From Rapana venosa (lineage: Eukaryota; Mollusca; Gastropoda; Neogastropoda; Muricidae), in the NCBI GenBank assembly GCA_028751875.1, contig CM054165.1:23939642-24003641 (forward strand): a DNA stretch of 64,000 nucleotides. The letters run 5' to 3'. A model generated the notes under the pieces. That model ran no database searches and was not told the origin of the DNA. It was given only the letters and a program-made list of their open reading frames with translations. Positions 10,780-23,167 of this stretch are shown here, in pieces. The position numbers and the translations under genes are program-made. Each line of letters opens with the position of its first letter. Position 1 is the stretch's first letter.

Positions 10780-13700
10780 GTTTTTCGGTGTGTTTTTTTA
10801 TGACAGAATGTCTTCTCCTCACTGACGTGTACAATCCACAAGCCCATCACTCTCTCCTGCCTAGTGTCTGGCGCAAAACCTGCCCCAGTGTGAGAGGAAG
10901 CATGCAGGCTATGAATATTCGTGGTATTCTAAACATTCGTCAGGGTTAATTTCTGCTGTTAGTGTAAGCTGATGCGCACACACGTAGAGTTAGATAGAAA
11001 GGACCAGGCTATGAATGCAGTCTCAGTTCTCTGTATTATTTTCCATCAAACCTCTGAGTACGGGACACTTTTTTGTTTTGCTTGGGTTTTTTTACTGTGC
11101 TTGATGATGGCTGTTTCATTTGGTTTTGTTTGTTTGAATTTTTTAAAGTTTTCTTTTGTTTTTTTTATTTTCTGAGTTTTACTGGCAATCATTTTTGTAA
11201 CTATGAACAATTTGCTCAGTTTGAGATTTATACACAAGGAAAAACGTTGGAATGTCAGCATTTAGTGGAAGTGTAAGAAAATACAGCATTAGAATTTTTA
11301 CTGCAGTGTAAGATTTTCAAACTGTGATTTTGCAATTTCTGTCTTTATTAAACCACCAACTTTGCTTGCTTAATCAAACACATATAAACAGAAAAATGCT
11401 GTTATTTTTTTAAAACTGAAAATAATTTTGAAATAATTTTTTGAGTTCATGTTCATGTCTGTCTGGTTTTATTTGTCTTTGTGTTTGAATTTTTTGTTCT
11501 TGTTTTAAAGGATCTTTGACACATATTCAACCAAATTGTTTGTTTTTTGTCTCTCTTTTTTTATATATTTTGTTGAAAAAGAGAGGCAGCAGTTTGGCTT
11601 CAGAAAGGGGGATATCATTTTTGAAAGAAATCGTTTTTGTTGATTGAAGCCATTATTTCTGTGATTTACGTTTTTTGTTTGTTTTGATGTGTCAATTTGT
11701 TTGGTTTGTTGCTAGTTGTCTGGTGTGGAGTTGTGGGTTTGTTTTGTGTGGAGGTAGATGGGTATGTGGGAGTGTTCCAATAAACAGCAATTTCATATCT
11801 GTTGTATACTGCAGATTCCCACGAAAATGTACAGTTTGCTCACCTATAATCCATCATTTGAGGAAACAAATGTTATGACTTGACTACAGTAGCTGTCTCA
11901 GCAAAACATAATGCACGGCTGCTATGGGCAGAACTGTGAGCTGAGAGTCACTTTTACTGTGCTTCTGTTGGCTCTGCATTTTATCGTCTGACCAATCATT
12001 GCAGTTGTCTTTTGTCGGCAATGGTTCAGGCCTGCCCACTTGTTCCATTTTTCATCCAGTCCTGGCTGATTCTGAAACAGTTTGGTTTTGCTTCCAGAAA
12101 TATGAAAATCAGAAAGAAAGGAATTTGACTGGAATAGACAAGGAGGCTGAAGAGCTGGTGTTAAAGGACCACAGAAATAAAAGTTACCAGCAGAAGGTTT
12201 GCAGATAAATATGAAGATTAAAACATAATCCCTGAAGTCTGAATACAGGCGAGGAATGAAACAACAACCACAACCAACAACCCCTAAACAACCATTAACA
12301 AAGGATTGTTGTCACTGTCCAGATGCTGCTATTTCCAAACAGTTGAAGTCACATGGTGTGCAAAAATGTTAGTTCTTCATGGTGAAATAACAACTTATTT
12401 CTGATGACAGTTAACACTGTCAGGGTCCTTTTTTTAAAAACATACTTGGCCACGGGTCAACAATTTGCAAACGGTCAAAAGTAAGATTGCAACTTTTTAC
12501 AGAAAAAAATTGCTACGGTCAAAAAGAATAATGTGCCTGGTATCAGACTGTTGATATTCTGATGATATTGTAATGAATAGCATAATAGGTTTGATTTTTT
12601 TTTCAGGATTATATTGTAATGAATGGTATAATAGAGTTGAATTTTTTCAGGGCATGGTTGTTTTTATTGTTGCTGCTTTTCTTCTTTAATTGTTAAAGTG
12701 GTTACAGAGGCTTTGGTCTCAACAAGCTGGTGCGTCTGTTGCATGAATTGAAATTCATTCGTCATCCCCTTTCTTTCTCCGTGTGGAAGAATTTAGATGC
12801 ATGCATGCTCAGGGATTGTTTGTAACCCACCAAAGGCTGTGTAGTACACACAGGCTTTGGTGCTCGAAGTGCCTGTTGCTCAGAGTGGATTACTTTGTGT
12901 AGGGATTGATTTTTGAATTAATGGATTGATTTCCGAATCAGTGGCTGTTTACAGCTGGCATGCCTACCATCCTGGCAATGTTTGTTCTGGAGACGTATGA
13001 TTTTTTTCACCCTGTGTCTTGCAAATCCGGTTTAATCTTGGAACCGCATTTCATTTGGAGCCAAATTGTAGTGAGTGTTTTTGTGTCCACCTTTAGTGTC
13101 AGCACATGCGTGGGCAGGCTGAAATAAAGGAAGATCTTTGATTTTTGTGGGTGTAGGGCAAAAATGGCCATCAGATAGGGTTTTTTTCATGGTCTTAAAA
13201 GATAAGAGTTGAAGAGGAAAGCAAATGATGATGCGAGTTGTTTAGTGAAGAGGGAGTGTTTTGTGAATGTCCCAGAAAATTGGTCCGTGTTCCTGAAAGT
13301 GAAAGTTGAAGGAAGTTGTTATGGTCTGTCAGCAGGAAGTTGTTATGGTCTGTCAGCAGGAAGTTGTTGTGGTCTGTTGTTATGGTCTGTCAGCAGTAAG
13401 GCAGGTGTCTGCTTTCTCTTGAAAGTGTGAAGTATTGGAGTTACGGACAGTCGTGGCTGATACCTCTTTGTGACATGGCAGGCCATGGACCACAGTGCAG
13501 CTCCACCCATTTTAAAAACTCTTTTCTCATTGATATCTATGTAAATCATGGAAGGGGGCAGTATTTGAAAGTCACAGAGCAGCTTTTGTGTTGACCTGTT
13601 GTGCAGGCAGTTCTTTGTTGAATCCACTGTAGGACCACACAACTTACATGGTTGCTTCATAATGTCAGTGGGTTCATTATCAGAAATGTCTCCATTTGCA

Positions 13701-14380
13701 TGGCGAAGGGATTGACTTCATCTCAAGGTTTTAGATTGACAGAGAACTGATGGTGTTTCTGGGCATTATTTAGGACAGCAGTCTATGGAACTCTTCTCTG
13801 CTAAAAGTAAAAAAAACTACACCACAAAACAGTGCTATTGGAGTACCCTCCCTGTTGTGCTCACCTTGAGGCATGGCAGTTTGGATCTGAGATCATGGTG
13901 TCTGCCCCAACAGAACCAACTGTTCAGTGGACAGACAAGTTAGGCACCACCCTCGCAGTCATGGAACATTGTTACTGTGAATTGTTGTTTCTCTCTTCTT
14001 CTGCTGTTTCTTTTCAAATGATAGATAGCAAAAGCAATATGTCTCAGATTTTGATGCTTGGTGCATGTTGTGATGTTAGTTGTTATTCATTCAAGCGTTG
14101 CCGGTACCCTGCCACGTAGAGAAGGTCAAGGGAGAAAATTCACTGTGGCGATGGCTAGTCTGTAAGTGGTTATATAACTTGGCTGTTTTGTGCAAACCAT
14201 AGCATTCCTGGTGGACGTACGGTAAGAGAGAAAGCGGGGTTCATGGCAAGTTGTGATTTATGTTAGTGATTTAAAGATGGCGATCATTAAACAGCAAACA
14301 GCCTGATAAAATGGTCAGTCAGTTCAGTTCAACTTTCTGCATGGAGCGAACCTATGGCCTTACTGTTAGAGAACAAACCT
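10090..14380. other. Intergenic AT-rich DNA, no gene recognised
   Basis: Long non-repetitive stretch with one (CA)n run at 10719-10775, T-rich blocks at 11060-11170, and a triplicated gttgttatggtctgtcagca motif at 13316-13400. Open frames are short, and none shows a recognisable domain or paired splice sites. Confidence 0.4.
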
Positions 14381-14383
14381 ATC

Positions 14384-14482
14384 CCCGACTTTGGATCGCT
14401 GCTACTTTATTAGTGGGTAAAAACAAGTCACAAACACAACATTGGAGAACCTTGGAGGTGTAGCTGAGGAACAAAACAGAAT
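14384..14482 (+). mobile_element. SINE-C 3' domain, diverged
   Basis: cccgactttggatcgctgctac, with tagtgggtaaaaac, ttggagaaccttgg and tgaggaac, matches the SINE-C end with many changes. Confidence 0.5.
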
Positions 14483-14851
14483 AAAGTTGATGCCACTTGT
14501 AAGGCATGATGGTGACTGGATTCTGTCAAGCAAGGAGCAGGGGAAGAGAGGGGATGGTGTCTGATCAGTTTGTACAAGCCCTGTGGTGACCGTAGAGGTC
14601 AGTGCATGAGCGGCTTTTAGCAGTACGAAAGAAGAAAACTGGAAACTGTTTTGTTATGCTTGGTGTTGTTTCGAGTGCATTCCGTGACCCTACCTTTTTT
14701 TTTTTTTTTTAAAGAAGGAACTGGCCATGACATGTTTGTAAACTACATCTGTTGAACAGCACAGGTCAGAAAAGTAACAAATGTATCATAGTCTGGAAAA
14801 TGTCCATTTTCTTTAGAAAGGTAATCTTGGTTTTTGGAGCTCTGTCTGAAT

Positions 14852-14852
<1 letters not shown>

Positions 14853-14930
<78 letters not shown>
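14853..14930. repeat. (CA)n microsatellite
   Basis: Nearly 80 bases of uninterrupted CA. Confidence 0.95.
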
Positions 14931-16010
14931 ACCATTGTTTTCACTGTCAAAGATAGTGGAAGATAATGTGTTAGTTGTGTTTGTCTTTTTGTTTGATACC
15001 TCAGTAATTTCTGTTGTGTTCTCTTTTCTTCACGAAGGAAATGTATCGCACCCTTTGGGTGACAAGAGATAGGAACTGTGTGCAGGCTGTTGTTGGCTAG
15101 GCCTTAAGGTATCAAGACACTGCTGTTGAAATGTGTCATGACAGTGTGCTTTTCAATGCTTACTGTTGTTTGCATTCTTATTCAGTCAGCTCAAAGATGG
15201 AGTGTGGCTGCCTTTTACTGCACGATGAAAGCTATGCAGTCAAGATTCCACTCCCAAGATTAAGTTGGTGTTTGGTTTGAGTTTGTGCTAATAGTGGTGG
15301 TGCTGTGCTTGAGAGAAGTAAACAGTCTGCTTTTGCAGAAAAAGAAGAAACTATTGCGTTTTTCTCAGTACCAGAGTAGCCAGTACTTTGCACCCATATA
15401 TATATATGTATGTATGTATGTCTATATATATAAATATATATATATGTGTGTGTGTGTGTGTGCTATTATAAAGACGTGAGGTAAATTAGCCTAATAGGTG
15501 AAAACTTGACCAACGCATAAACAAGGAAAGCCATATATGCAAAGTTGGCTCTGAGTTCTAACTGGCTCGGTCACTTTGCTTGTTGTGTATTTTGTTGTAC
15601 AAGGCAAGAGAACTCCAGGTTTGTTTTCTTCCCATTGTCGTCGTTTCCACTGTTGAACTGGTTTTTGTTGTTGAATGTTGACAATTTGCTCATGATTTTT
15701 ATTCTTTACTCTGGTTGGAAGCCATGTGATGTCTACAAGGTGCTGAAGCTGTGTGTTTGAATTTTGCTTTCTGGTCCTGTTCTCTTTTGGTTTTGTTGTT
15801 GTTGTTGCTGTTTGTTGTTTGGGGAGGGGGGGGGGGGGTCTGTTTTGGGCTTTGTTTTTTGTTACTTTGTTTTTTGTTTTGGTGTTGGGTTCCTCTTTGG
15901 GGTGGGGGGGGGGGGGGGGGGTATTAATATCAGATGTTTATTTTTTGGTTGTACAGCTAGTCACTGGCTATCAATTTGGACATAGTTTGTTAAACATCTG
16001 TAAAAGATCT
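14931..16010. other. Intergenic, low-complexity tracts
   Basis: Contains a mixed TA/TATG/GT microsatellite (15395-15462) and G-rich and T-rich tracts (15780-15925). Nothing coding recognised. Confidence 0.4.
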
Positions 16011-16039
16011 TGCCTTTATATGTTTTTTTTAAAAATAAA

Positions 16040-16290
16040 AAAATATTTTTTTTAACCTTTATATGTTAAACATCTGTAAAAGATCTTGCCTTTATATGTT
16101 AAATATTTCTAAAAGATCTTGGCTTTATATGTTAAATATTTCTAGAAGATCTTGGCTTTATATGTTAAATATTTCTAAAAGATCTTGCCTTTATATGTTA
16201 AATATTTCTAAAAGATCTGCCTTTATATGTTAAACATCTACAAGATCTGGCCTTTATGTATTAAACATCTGTAAAAGGTCTTGCTTCTAG
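16040..16290. repeat. 33-bp minisatellite, about 7 units
   Basis: Units built on ctttatatgttaaatatttc followed by taaaagatcttgg; starts 33 bases apart (for example 16091 and 16124). Outer units are more diverged. Confidence 0.9.
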
Positions 16291-16645
16291 ATGCCTGAGC
16301 AAAGGTCATGGCTTATCCTGCTCAGTCCCATGACATATTGAAATAAGTGTTTTCAATCTGTGTATGTATTTTTTGTTACGTCACTTTCCAGTTTATTTTC
16401 TCCCTGAAGTAAACAGTTGTCTGTAGCCTCTGGCACATAAAGCTGTGTTTGTATTTAAATCTAGAAAAAATAAATCAGAGCAAAATCAATATAAGCGGTT
16501 GTTTTGTTGTTTTCTTTTTTGTTTGCATTTTGTAACTGAAGAAAAAGGACTTGACTGTGTCAGTACAGGGAATGTGTTGCACAGAAGGCATACGAAAAGA
16601 TTCATGAGTCATGAGGTGTTGGCAGTTGGTACAGAGTCTTTAATG

Positions 16646-17363
16646 AAAGACAAAATATCAGGGTATTCACTTACATAAGTATTCCCAGTATTCTGCATTT
16701 CTTTTTAGTGAAAGACAAAATATCAGGGTACTCACTTACATAAGTATTCCCAGTATTCTGCATTTCTTTTTAGTGAAAGACAAAATATCAGGGTATTCAC
16801 TTACATAAGTATTCCCAGTATTCTGCATTTCTTTTTAGTGAAAGACAAAATATCAGGGTACTCACTTACATAAGTATTCCCAGTATTCTGCATTTCTTTT
16901 TAGTGAAAGACAAAATATCAGGGTACTCACTTACATAAGTATTCCCAGTATTCTGCATTTCTTTTTAGTGAAAGACAAAATATCAGGGTATACAATTCCA
17001 GACTGTGAAAGATCGATATAATAGTATTCCCAGTATTCTGCATTTCTTTTTAGTGAAAGACAAAATATCAGGGTACTCCCTTACATAAGTATTTCCAGTA
17101 TTCTGCATTTCTTTTTAGTGAAAGACAAAATATCAGGGTACTCACTTACATGAGTATTTCCAGTATTCTGCATTTCTTTTTAGTGAAAGACAAAATATCA
17201 GGGTACTCACTTACATAAGTATTTCCAGTATTCTGCATTTCAGGGTACTCACTTACATAAGTATTTCCAGTATTCTGCATTTCAGGGTACTCACTTACAT
17301 AAGTATTTCCAGTATTCTGCATTTCAGGGTACTCGCTTACATAAGTATTTCCAGTATTCTGCA
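16646..17363. repeat. 65-bp minisatellite contracting to a 42-bp unit
   Basis: Units starting aaagacaaaatatcaggg begin at 16646, 16711, 16776, 16841, 16906, 16971, 17056, 17121 and 17186. One unit (16971) is 85 bases because of a 20-base insertion. From about 17199 the period drops to 42 because a ctttttagtgaaagac-type segment is deleted, giving three or four short units. Confidence 0.97.
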
Positions 17364-17384
17364 CAGCATTGGATTTATATCTCT

Positions 17385-17500
17385 GCTGGGACTGAAGTAT
17401 AATCAACCTAACCTAACCTGCATTATCTGCTCTTGTTAAAAAAAAATCATTCTGCTGGGATTTTAACACAAATCAACCTAACCTGAGTTTTCTGCTTTTG
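17385..17500. repeat. Short imperfect direct duplication
   Basis: An aatcaacctaacct segment followed by a tctgctyttgtta segment occurs twice about 65 bases apart. Confidence 0.6.
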
Positions 17501-18210
17501 TTACAGTAAAAAACAAAGAAAAAATATAATAATAGCAATCACAATAACAAAAACAACAAAAAGTTTTACAGATTACATCAGATTCCAAAGGATGATTGGT
17601 TGGGGTTTTTTTGTTTTTTGGGGGGGAGGTGAGGGGGGGGATGGGTTTTTGTTTTTTTAAAACTGTAGCCAGAAGTTTTGTGTGCAAAATGTTTGACAAA
17701 GGCTTTTAGCCAGAACTATTGCTTGTTTCCCAGCTGTCTTTTAAAATATTTTTTAATTGTGCTTTTGATGTGGTTTTCCCTCTGACATCTTGCTGCTTTC
17801 TGTTCTGAACTTGTCTTACTTTTGGAATGTTATGATTATGAGTGTGTAGTGAAAGTGGAAATAGTCATCATGATTTACAGTTGAATTGTATTATCGACAT
17901 CAGCATTATTTTCAAGAGCTTAAGGATTCAAATATTTTTGTGTGATACCTCAGCAGTGATCCTGTGGTGCTTTTCAGATGGTTTTCCTTCTTTAGGTTTT
18001 TGTTCTGATCTTAGTCACTTCTGGAATTCTGTTAGTATAATGATATGGAACATGGTCATATTGACCAGCTATTGTCTTATTGAAATTGATATTTTAAGAG
18101 CATAAGGATTCCAGTAATATTGGGAGTTCTTTGAATTTCATGTATTTTTTTAAAGTACAAAAGTTGTACCCTTCTTTGCTGTTAGCATTTTAAAATAAAT
18201 TAATAAAAGG
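17500..18210. other. Intergenic AT-rich DNA, no feature seen
   Basis: Contains one G-tract (17619-17640) and otherwise unique sequence. A ttttcagatggttttcctt block and a tctgacatcttgctgc block suggest weak internal duplication only. Confidence 0.35.
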
Positions 18211-18217
18211 AATTGTT

Positions 18218-18430
18218 GCTTGAATATGTTTGCTTATATATTATACTTGAATACCACCAAGAATATGTTTGCTTATAATATACTTGAATACCACCAAGAA
18301 TATGTTTGCTTATAATATATTAGACTTCAATACCACCAAGAATATGTTTGCTTATTATATATTAGACTTCAATACCACCAAGAATATGTTTGCTTATTAT
18401 ATAATAGACTTCAATACCACCAAGTCAGTA
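18218..18430. repeat. 42-bp minisatellite, about 5 units
   Basis: Units carrying ataccaccaagaatatgttt; the first is shorter (about 37 bases) and the rest are 42 bases. Confidence 0.95.
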
Positions 18431-18711
18431 GTTATGTTTGTGTCCATTTTGAGGGACATGCTACAAGTTTTGTCCAAATGTTGTAAATGTTTGCATCTAC
18501 ACTCTTGCCTTGAAATACTTAAAAATAAACTGTTGGCCTTTGTCAGAGTTAGTGTCTATGATTGCTGACCTTTCCTAATAGCCTTGTTTTGCATCATACA
18601 GTTACTGCTGATTGTTTCAGATTGATTGATCAGAAATTCCTCATCTGTTGTCAGTCCTCAAATCGTAGTGTTGCAGCAGATGCACTGTTTTCATGTTTGT
18701 TTTGGAAACTG

Positions 18712-19140
18712 GATCGGGCTCAGTATCTTCAAGTTGAAACTGTATTGGGTTCAATATCTTCAAGTTGAAACTGGATCGGGCTCAGTATCTTCAAGTTGAA
18801 ACTGTGTTAGTTCAATATCTTCAAGTTGAAACTGTATTGGGTTCAATATCTTCAAGTTGAAACTGTATTGGGCTCAGTATCTTCAAGTTGAAACTGTATT
18901 GGGTTCAGTATCTTCAAGTTGAAACTGTATTGGGTTCAGTATCTTCAAGTTGAAACTGTATTGGGTTCAATATCTTCAAGTTGAAACTGTATTGGGTTCA
19001 ATATCTTCAAGTTGAAACTGTATTGGGTTCAATGTCTTCAAGTTGAAACTGTATTGGGTTCAATATCTTCAAGTTGAAACTGTATTGGGTTCAATGTCTT
19101 CAAGTTGAAACTGTATTGGGTTCAGTATCTTCAAGTTGAA
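18712..19140. repeat. 31-bp minisatellite, about 14 units
   Basis: Units of gttgaaactgtattgggttc plus artatcttcaa. The first units carry a ggatcgggctc variant and one is shortened, so the right part looks more recently homogenised. Confidence 0.97.
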
Positions 19141-19265
19141 AAGAAAGTGTCATCTGAACTTTCAGGATTTTCAGTTCCAGGTAATATTTCTTTAAAGAAA
19201 AAAAAAAGGTGATTACATTGACTTGCAAGAGTAGGAATGTGGAGCATTTAGTGTAGAGAAATATG

Positions 19266-19352
19266 TATATGCATGCACGCACACGCACACACACACACAC
19301 ACACACTCTCTCTCTCTCTCTCTCTCCCTTTCTCTCTCTTTCTCTCTCCAAT
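19266..19352. repeat. Compound (CA)n(CT)n microsatellite
   Basis: CA-rich then CT-rich, about 85 bases. Confidence 0.9.
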
Positions 19353-19597
19353 ATCTTTGTAACTCACACAAAAGAGAAAGAGAAATTGTATTTCAGTTTG
19401 ATACCAAGTTTCTGTCAGCCTTCGTAGCTGCTGTTGGTAGAATGCATGTCTTGCTTATATATTAGAATTATTATATTATATTATTATATTAGAATGCATG
19501 TCATGTCATGTCATGTCACTGCGTATATCTGATTACCATTCGTTTCAATCCCTTTCCCAAGAAGGAAGGTAGCAGGATGATTTAGAGCTTCACCTGT

Positions 19598-19723
19598 CTA
19601 AAGCACATGAGTGCTTATTCCATTATCCTCGATTAAAAAAAAAAAGTCATCTGAGCGCTTTGATTTGTTGCTTTACAAGATTCAACGCTATATAAATCCC
19701 ATACATTATTATTATTATTATTA
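19598..19723 (+). mobile_element. SINE-B 3' end with LINE-type tail
   Basis: aaagcacatgagtgcttatt and ccattatcctcga are the SINE-B end. They are followed, instead of the usual A-rich tail, by gagcgctttgatttgttgc, cgctatataaatccc and (ATT)n, which matches the 3' tail of the CR1/L2-like LINE. Confidence 0.85.
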
Positions 19724-19726
19724 AAG

Positions 19727-20085
19727 TGAACCGAGATGTTCTGGGTTCGATTCCCAGTCTTGCCCCTACTTCCCAGTGTGATGAGAAATCAAACTGAATA
19801 TGAAGTCTTTCAGAAGAGACACAACTTTAACCGGCTGGATGCATGTGCTTACGGATCTGTGTATATCGAAAGAACCCAGGACAGTTGAAAATTGGATATA
19901 GCAGGGGGGGGGGGGGTATCTGCCAACTGTAGGTTCAGCTCCCAACTATATCCCTGAAGTTGGAATGCGGCTACCTCAGTGGTGGACATTAACAGTCGCA
20001 TACGCAAAAATCTCACCCCTGGTGAAACTTGGAGCTCTAGCCAGGGAACAAAACAACAACAACAACAACAACAACAACAAGAAGT
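19727..20085 (+). mobile_element. SINE-C with tRNA-like B box
   Basis: B box gggttcgattcccag, cttcccagtgtgatgag, a diverged middle, a G tract, and then the conserved 3' domain (gttggaatgcggctacc, ggtgaaacttggagctct). Ends in (caa)n. Confidence 0.85.
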
Positions 20086-20149
20086 AAACAGAAGTTGATT
20101 TAGCAGTGTTAACCATGTTTAAGTTAATAATAACTGCAGTCTACTGCTA

Positions 20150-20390
20150 AACCTGTTCGTGTTGAAGTTCCTTCCTTTCACCAATCCTGTGGACTGCTGG
20201 TGCACCACTGAATATTTTGCAACCAGCCTCCTCCACTCCTCGATATTCTCACCTTTACATAGTATGTAGTTCAACTCGAGACCGGTCCACTCTCTGATGT
20301 TGTCTTCCCATCGTTTTCTCTGTCTGCCTCTTCGTCTCCCTCCTTGTACTGTTCCCTGAAGGACAGTCTTGGCCAGACCAGATGTTTTGA
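20150..20390 (-). mobile_element. RTE-like LINE: C-terminal remnant of endonuclease-reverse transcriptase
   Basis: The minus-strand frame contains LAKTVLQGTVQGGRRRGRQ, RKRWEDNIREWTGLEL and EEWRRLVAKYSV. This is the very common C-terminal signature (GRQRKRW.DNI.EWTG) of endonuclease-RT proteins of animal non-LTR elements. Only the last 70 or so codons remain. Confidence 0.85.
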
Positions 20391-20399
20391 AGTTAAACT

Positions 20400-21185
20400 T
20401 CAGGGAAAGGAAAAAAATACTTCTCATTGAAGTAATAAAATTCATATTCTAGGATTTCTGTAACTAGCTGTTGTTTATTTTTTTGAGTTTGGGGATTTGT
20501 GAGTGTGTGTGTGCATATCTTACATTTAACCTTATCTTTAAATGCTGTTAAAATATCCAGTAAATGGTAAAGTAACCAACAAAGAAAAAATAACGGTTGA
20601 AGAATTGTGTATTTGTAAACTTTGCACATTTATTATTTGTACAATATGTGATATCTTTTTTCTCATGGATTCAGCACAGTGGGGTTTAATCCATGTTTAA
20701 CGATGAATCAGTATGGATGTGGTTATGTGTTCATATAAGCTATATTTATATAATCAGTGGTGTCTTTTCCTGGTTTTTTTTTTCGTTTTTAATTGTTTTA
20801 ATCAACAGTGCATAATTGTTGCAGCAATTCCTTGGTGTTATATTGTTTAGCAGGAGAATATTTTTGGCTTTGTATCCTTAATTATCTTTTTTAGTCAAAG
20901 CAATGAGAAAACATGTTTTTCTGTAAATGCAAAACTTTTGGGGGAAATACAGAATTTAAAGTTAATATTGTTATTATGCCAAGTAATTGCCTTTTTTATT
21001 ATTTAAATTTTTTAAAACTTTTAGTGCTGCTTGTATATAGCCTGAGAATGTTTTTTCATCATATTCTTTATTCTTGTTATATACTATTCAGCTTTATTAA
21101 AGATCTGTACTCCACATTCTGCTATTGTTGTCTAGTTTGGAAGGTATTTGCATCATTTAGAAAAGAAAACAAGATCTTTTTATTA
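20400..21185. other. Intergenic AT-rich DNA, no feature seen
   Basis: Unique T-rich sequence; open frames here run into the pyrimidine tract downstream and are not credible genes. Confidence 0.35.
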
Positions 21186-21253
21186 CTGCTGCTGCTGCTA
21201 CTTTCTTCTTCTTCTTCTTCTTCTTCTTCTTCTTCTTCTTTTCTTCTTCTTCC

Positions 21254-21288
<35 letters not shown>

Positions 21289-21535
21289 TTCTTCTTCTTC
21301 TTCTCCTTCTTCTTCTACTGCTGCTGCTGCTTTTGCTTCTTCATTATTCTTTCCTTTTTCTTAGTTTTCTTCTTCTTCATTGTCTTCTTTTTTATTCATT
21401 CTTTTTTTCTTTCTGTCTTCTTCATTTTTTTTTTTTTTTATCCTTTTTTTTTTTCTGCTGCTGCTACCGCTTCTTGTTCTTCCTTGTCATCTACTTTTCT
21501 TTTTCTTCATTATCTTCTTCTTCTTCTTCCGATCA
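21186..21535. repeat. (CTT)n polypyrimidine tract
   Basis: 350 bases almost wholly C/T on this strand, mostly CTT with CTG and T-run interruptions. It yields Leu/Ser/Phe-rich pseudo-ORFs. Confidence 0.95.
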
Positions 21536-21559
21536 AGGAGAGATTTCCCTAGAGTTATC

Positions 21560-21990
21560 ATTTCTACTGAGGTTTGCTATTGCTGAGTGGTTAAGACCAT
21601 CCAGGACAGTTAAGCTGTTCGCTGCAAAAAAAGTGAACTGTGAGGTCCTGGGTTCGATTCCCAGCCTCGCCTTTTCTTCCCAGTTTGGCCACACACAAAA
21701 ATTAAACTGAATGTCAAAGACTAAAAAAAAACACGCATGAAAAACATCTTTCCCACACGTTAAAAACACACTCTGCCTTTGGGAAGAGCAGGCCATTGTG
21801 TGCCAGTAGTAATGGACGACAAACAGAAATAAAACCCAACAAAAGCGAGCCGCATGCACACGGGTGTCGTGTTCAGACACCATCTCCGAAGTCGGAATGT
21901 GGCTACCTACATGGTGGGGGGCAGTCACATACACAACAGTCTCACCCTTGGTGAACCTCGGAGCTCTACCGAGGAACGACAGATAAAAAG
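21560..21990 (+). mobile_element. SINE-C, near full length
   Basis: tRNA-like head with A-box-like tgctgagtggttaagacc and B box gggttcgattcccag, cttcccagtttgg, a middle block shared with SINE-B (aacatctttcccacacgtta and gcaggccattgtgtgccag), and the conserved 3' domain (gaagtcggaatgtggctacc, ggtgaacctcggagctct). Confidence 0.9.
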
Positions 21991-22004
21991 TAAAAGACCA
22001 GTTG

Positions 22005-22215
22005 ACTCCAATGAATCCTGATGGTCCAGTGAAGTCCTGGGCTCAGTTCTCGGTGTCAGCGTCTGGTGAATTAAGGCTGTGGATCTTTACAAGCTCCAAG
22101 GTCAACTTAAAGTGCAGACCTGCCAGTGCCTTAATTTCCTTCATGTACATACACAGGCAGAAGATCAAATGTACACGTTAAAGATCCTACACTGCATGTC
22201 AGCGCTTAATGGGTT
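22005..22215 (+). mobile_element. SINE-D fragment
   Basis: tccagtgaagtcctgggctc, a gcgtctggtgaattaa block, gcagacctgccagtgcctta and cacgttaaagatccta. The same blocks appear inverted at 23.85-24.0 kb. Confidence 0.65.
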
Positions 22216-23160
22216 ATGGAATCGCGAACATACCCAGCATGCAACCTGTACAATGGAATGAGCTGCTCTGAAGTCGGAACGTGTCGGCTGAAGCCAGTGG
22301 GCAGTGTTACCAGCACAAGAGATAACCAGGCACTGTGCACCCCACCCTGTTAGGGTACGCACAGTGAGAACATGAGCTCTGAGAGAGAGACAAGACAGAC
22401 AGACAGACAGGCAGGCAGACAGACAGACAGACGGACAGAACATTAATTATGTTTGTCCGTCGTGTTCGACGATGACCTCCAAAACAGCAGAGAAGGCAGC
22501 TGCTATTTCGGAAATTGGGCAGAAATTTGATTATAGTGGAGATGCCTTGCCCACAGTACATCCCCACTCTCTCGGCCAAGTGGGCATAAGGAGTCAGCGT
22601 TGGAGATGTTCTCCAAAGGCCAACTAGCCCCCAGGGCTGCAGCACATAAGGACTGTGCAAGTCAAGCCTCCTAGTCAGAGAGTCATAGTCGATCACTAAA
22701 GACTAAGCTGTAAAGTGGAATTCTATGAGTGGGAAAGAAAGCCACTGGTCATACAGCCTCTCACTTTGCTGTTGCCTCCAGCGTCAATGGTTTAATCAAG
22801 AACTGTGATAAAGCCCAGGTGCTGACGGCTAACATAATTAATACTGACATACTACCATTGTCCCAGTGTCCTTCAGATAAGTCTATCACGTGTGTGAATG
22901 CATGCAGAACACGTTGCACACACGTTCCAAACCCTCTCCTACCTAGCATTCACTGCTTCACGACTTGCTGTGTCAGACAGGTGGGATGGTTGAGTCCAAC
23001 ATACCCAGCATGCACACTACATGCACACCACTGCATGGAGAGAGAAAGAGAGAAAGATATTGGGCTCAGCCAGGGTCACCTTCCCCATGACATCTGCCTG
23101 AAAAATGCGATGAATGCCCGTTGACTCCTCAAAGAGTTCTGGGAGAAGTCAATCAGTCAT
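22216..23160. other. Repeat-like region of unknown type
   Basis: A GACA/CAGG microsatellite lies at 22380-22440. A minus-strand open frame of about 80 codons (22450-22700, containing LVGLWRTSPTLTPYAHLAER) looks like part of a dispersed repeat or degraded transposon ORF, but I cannot name it. The two parts around 22190 and 23000 share acccagcatgca blocks. Confidence 0.4.
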
Positions 23161-23167
23161 AAAGGCT

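Noticed and set aside
13209..13430. ORF with repeated CYGLSAGS phrase
   Set aside because: Caused by a triplicated gttgttatggtctgtcagca motif; no other coding evidence.
16646..17363. Regularly spaced repeats considered as a CRISPR array
   Set aside because: Units are contiguous tandem copies without unique spacers, and the genome is eukaryotic. The same applies to the arrays at 18.7, 39.6, 42.2, 44.2 and 56.8 kb.
21575..21670. tRNA gene
   Set aside because: The A-box and B-box-like segments do not fold into a tRNA with proper stems by eye and are followed by a SINE body; the same holds for the other SINE heads.
20913..21710. 265-codon + strand ORF, Leu/Ser/Phe-rich
   Set aside because: It is produced by a (CTT)n polypyrimidine tract; no domain or start context.
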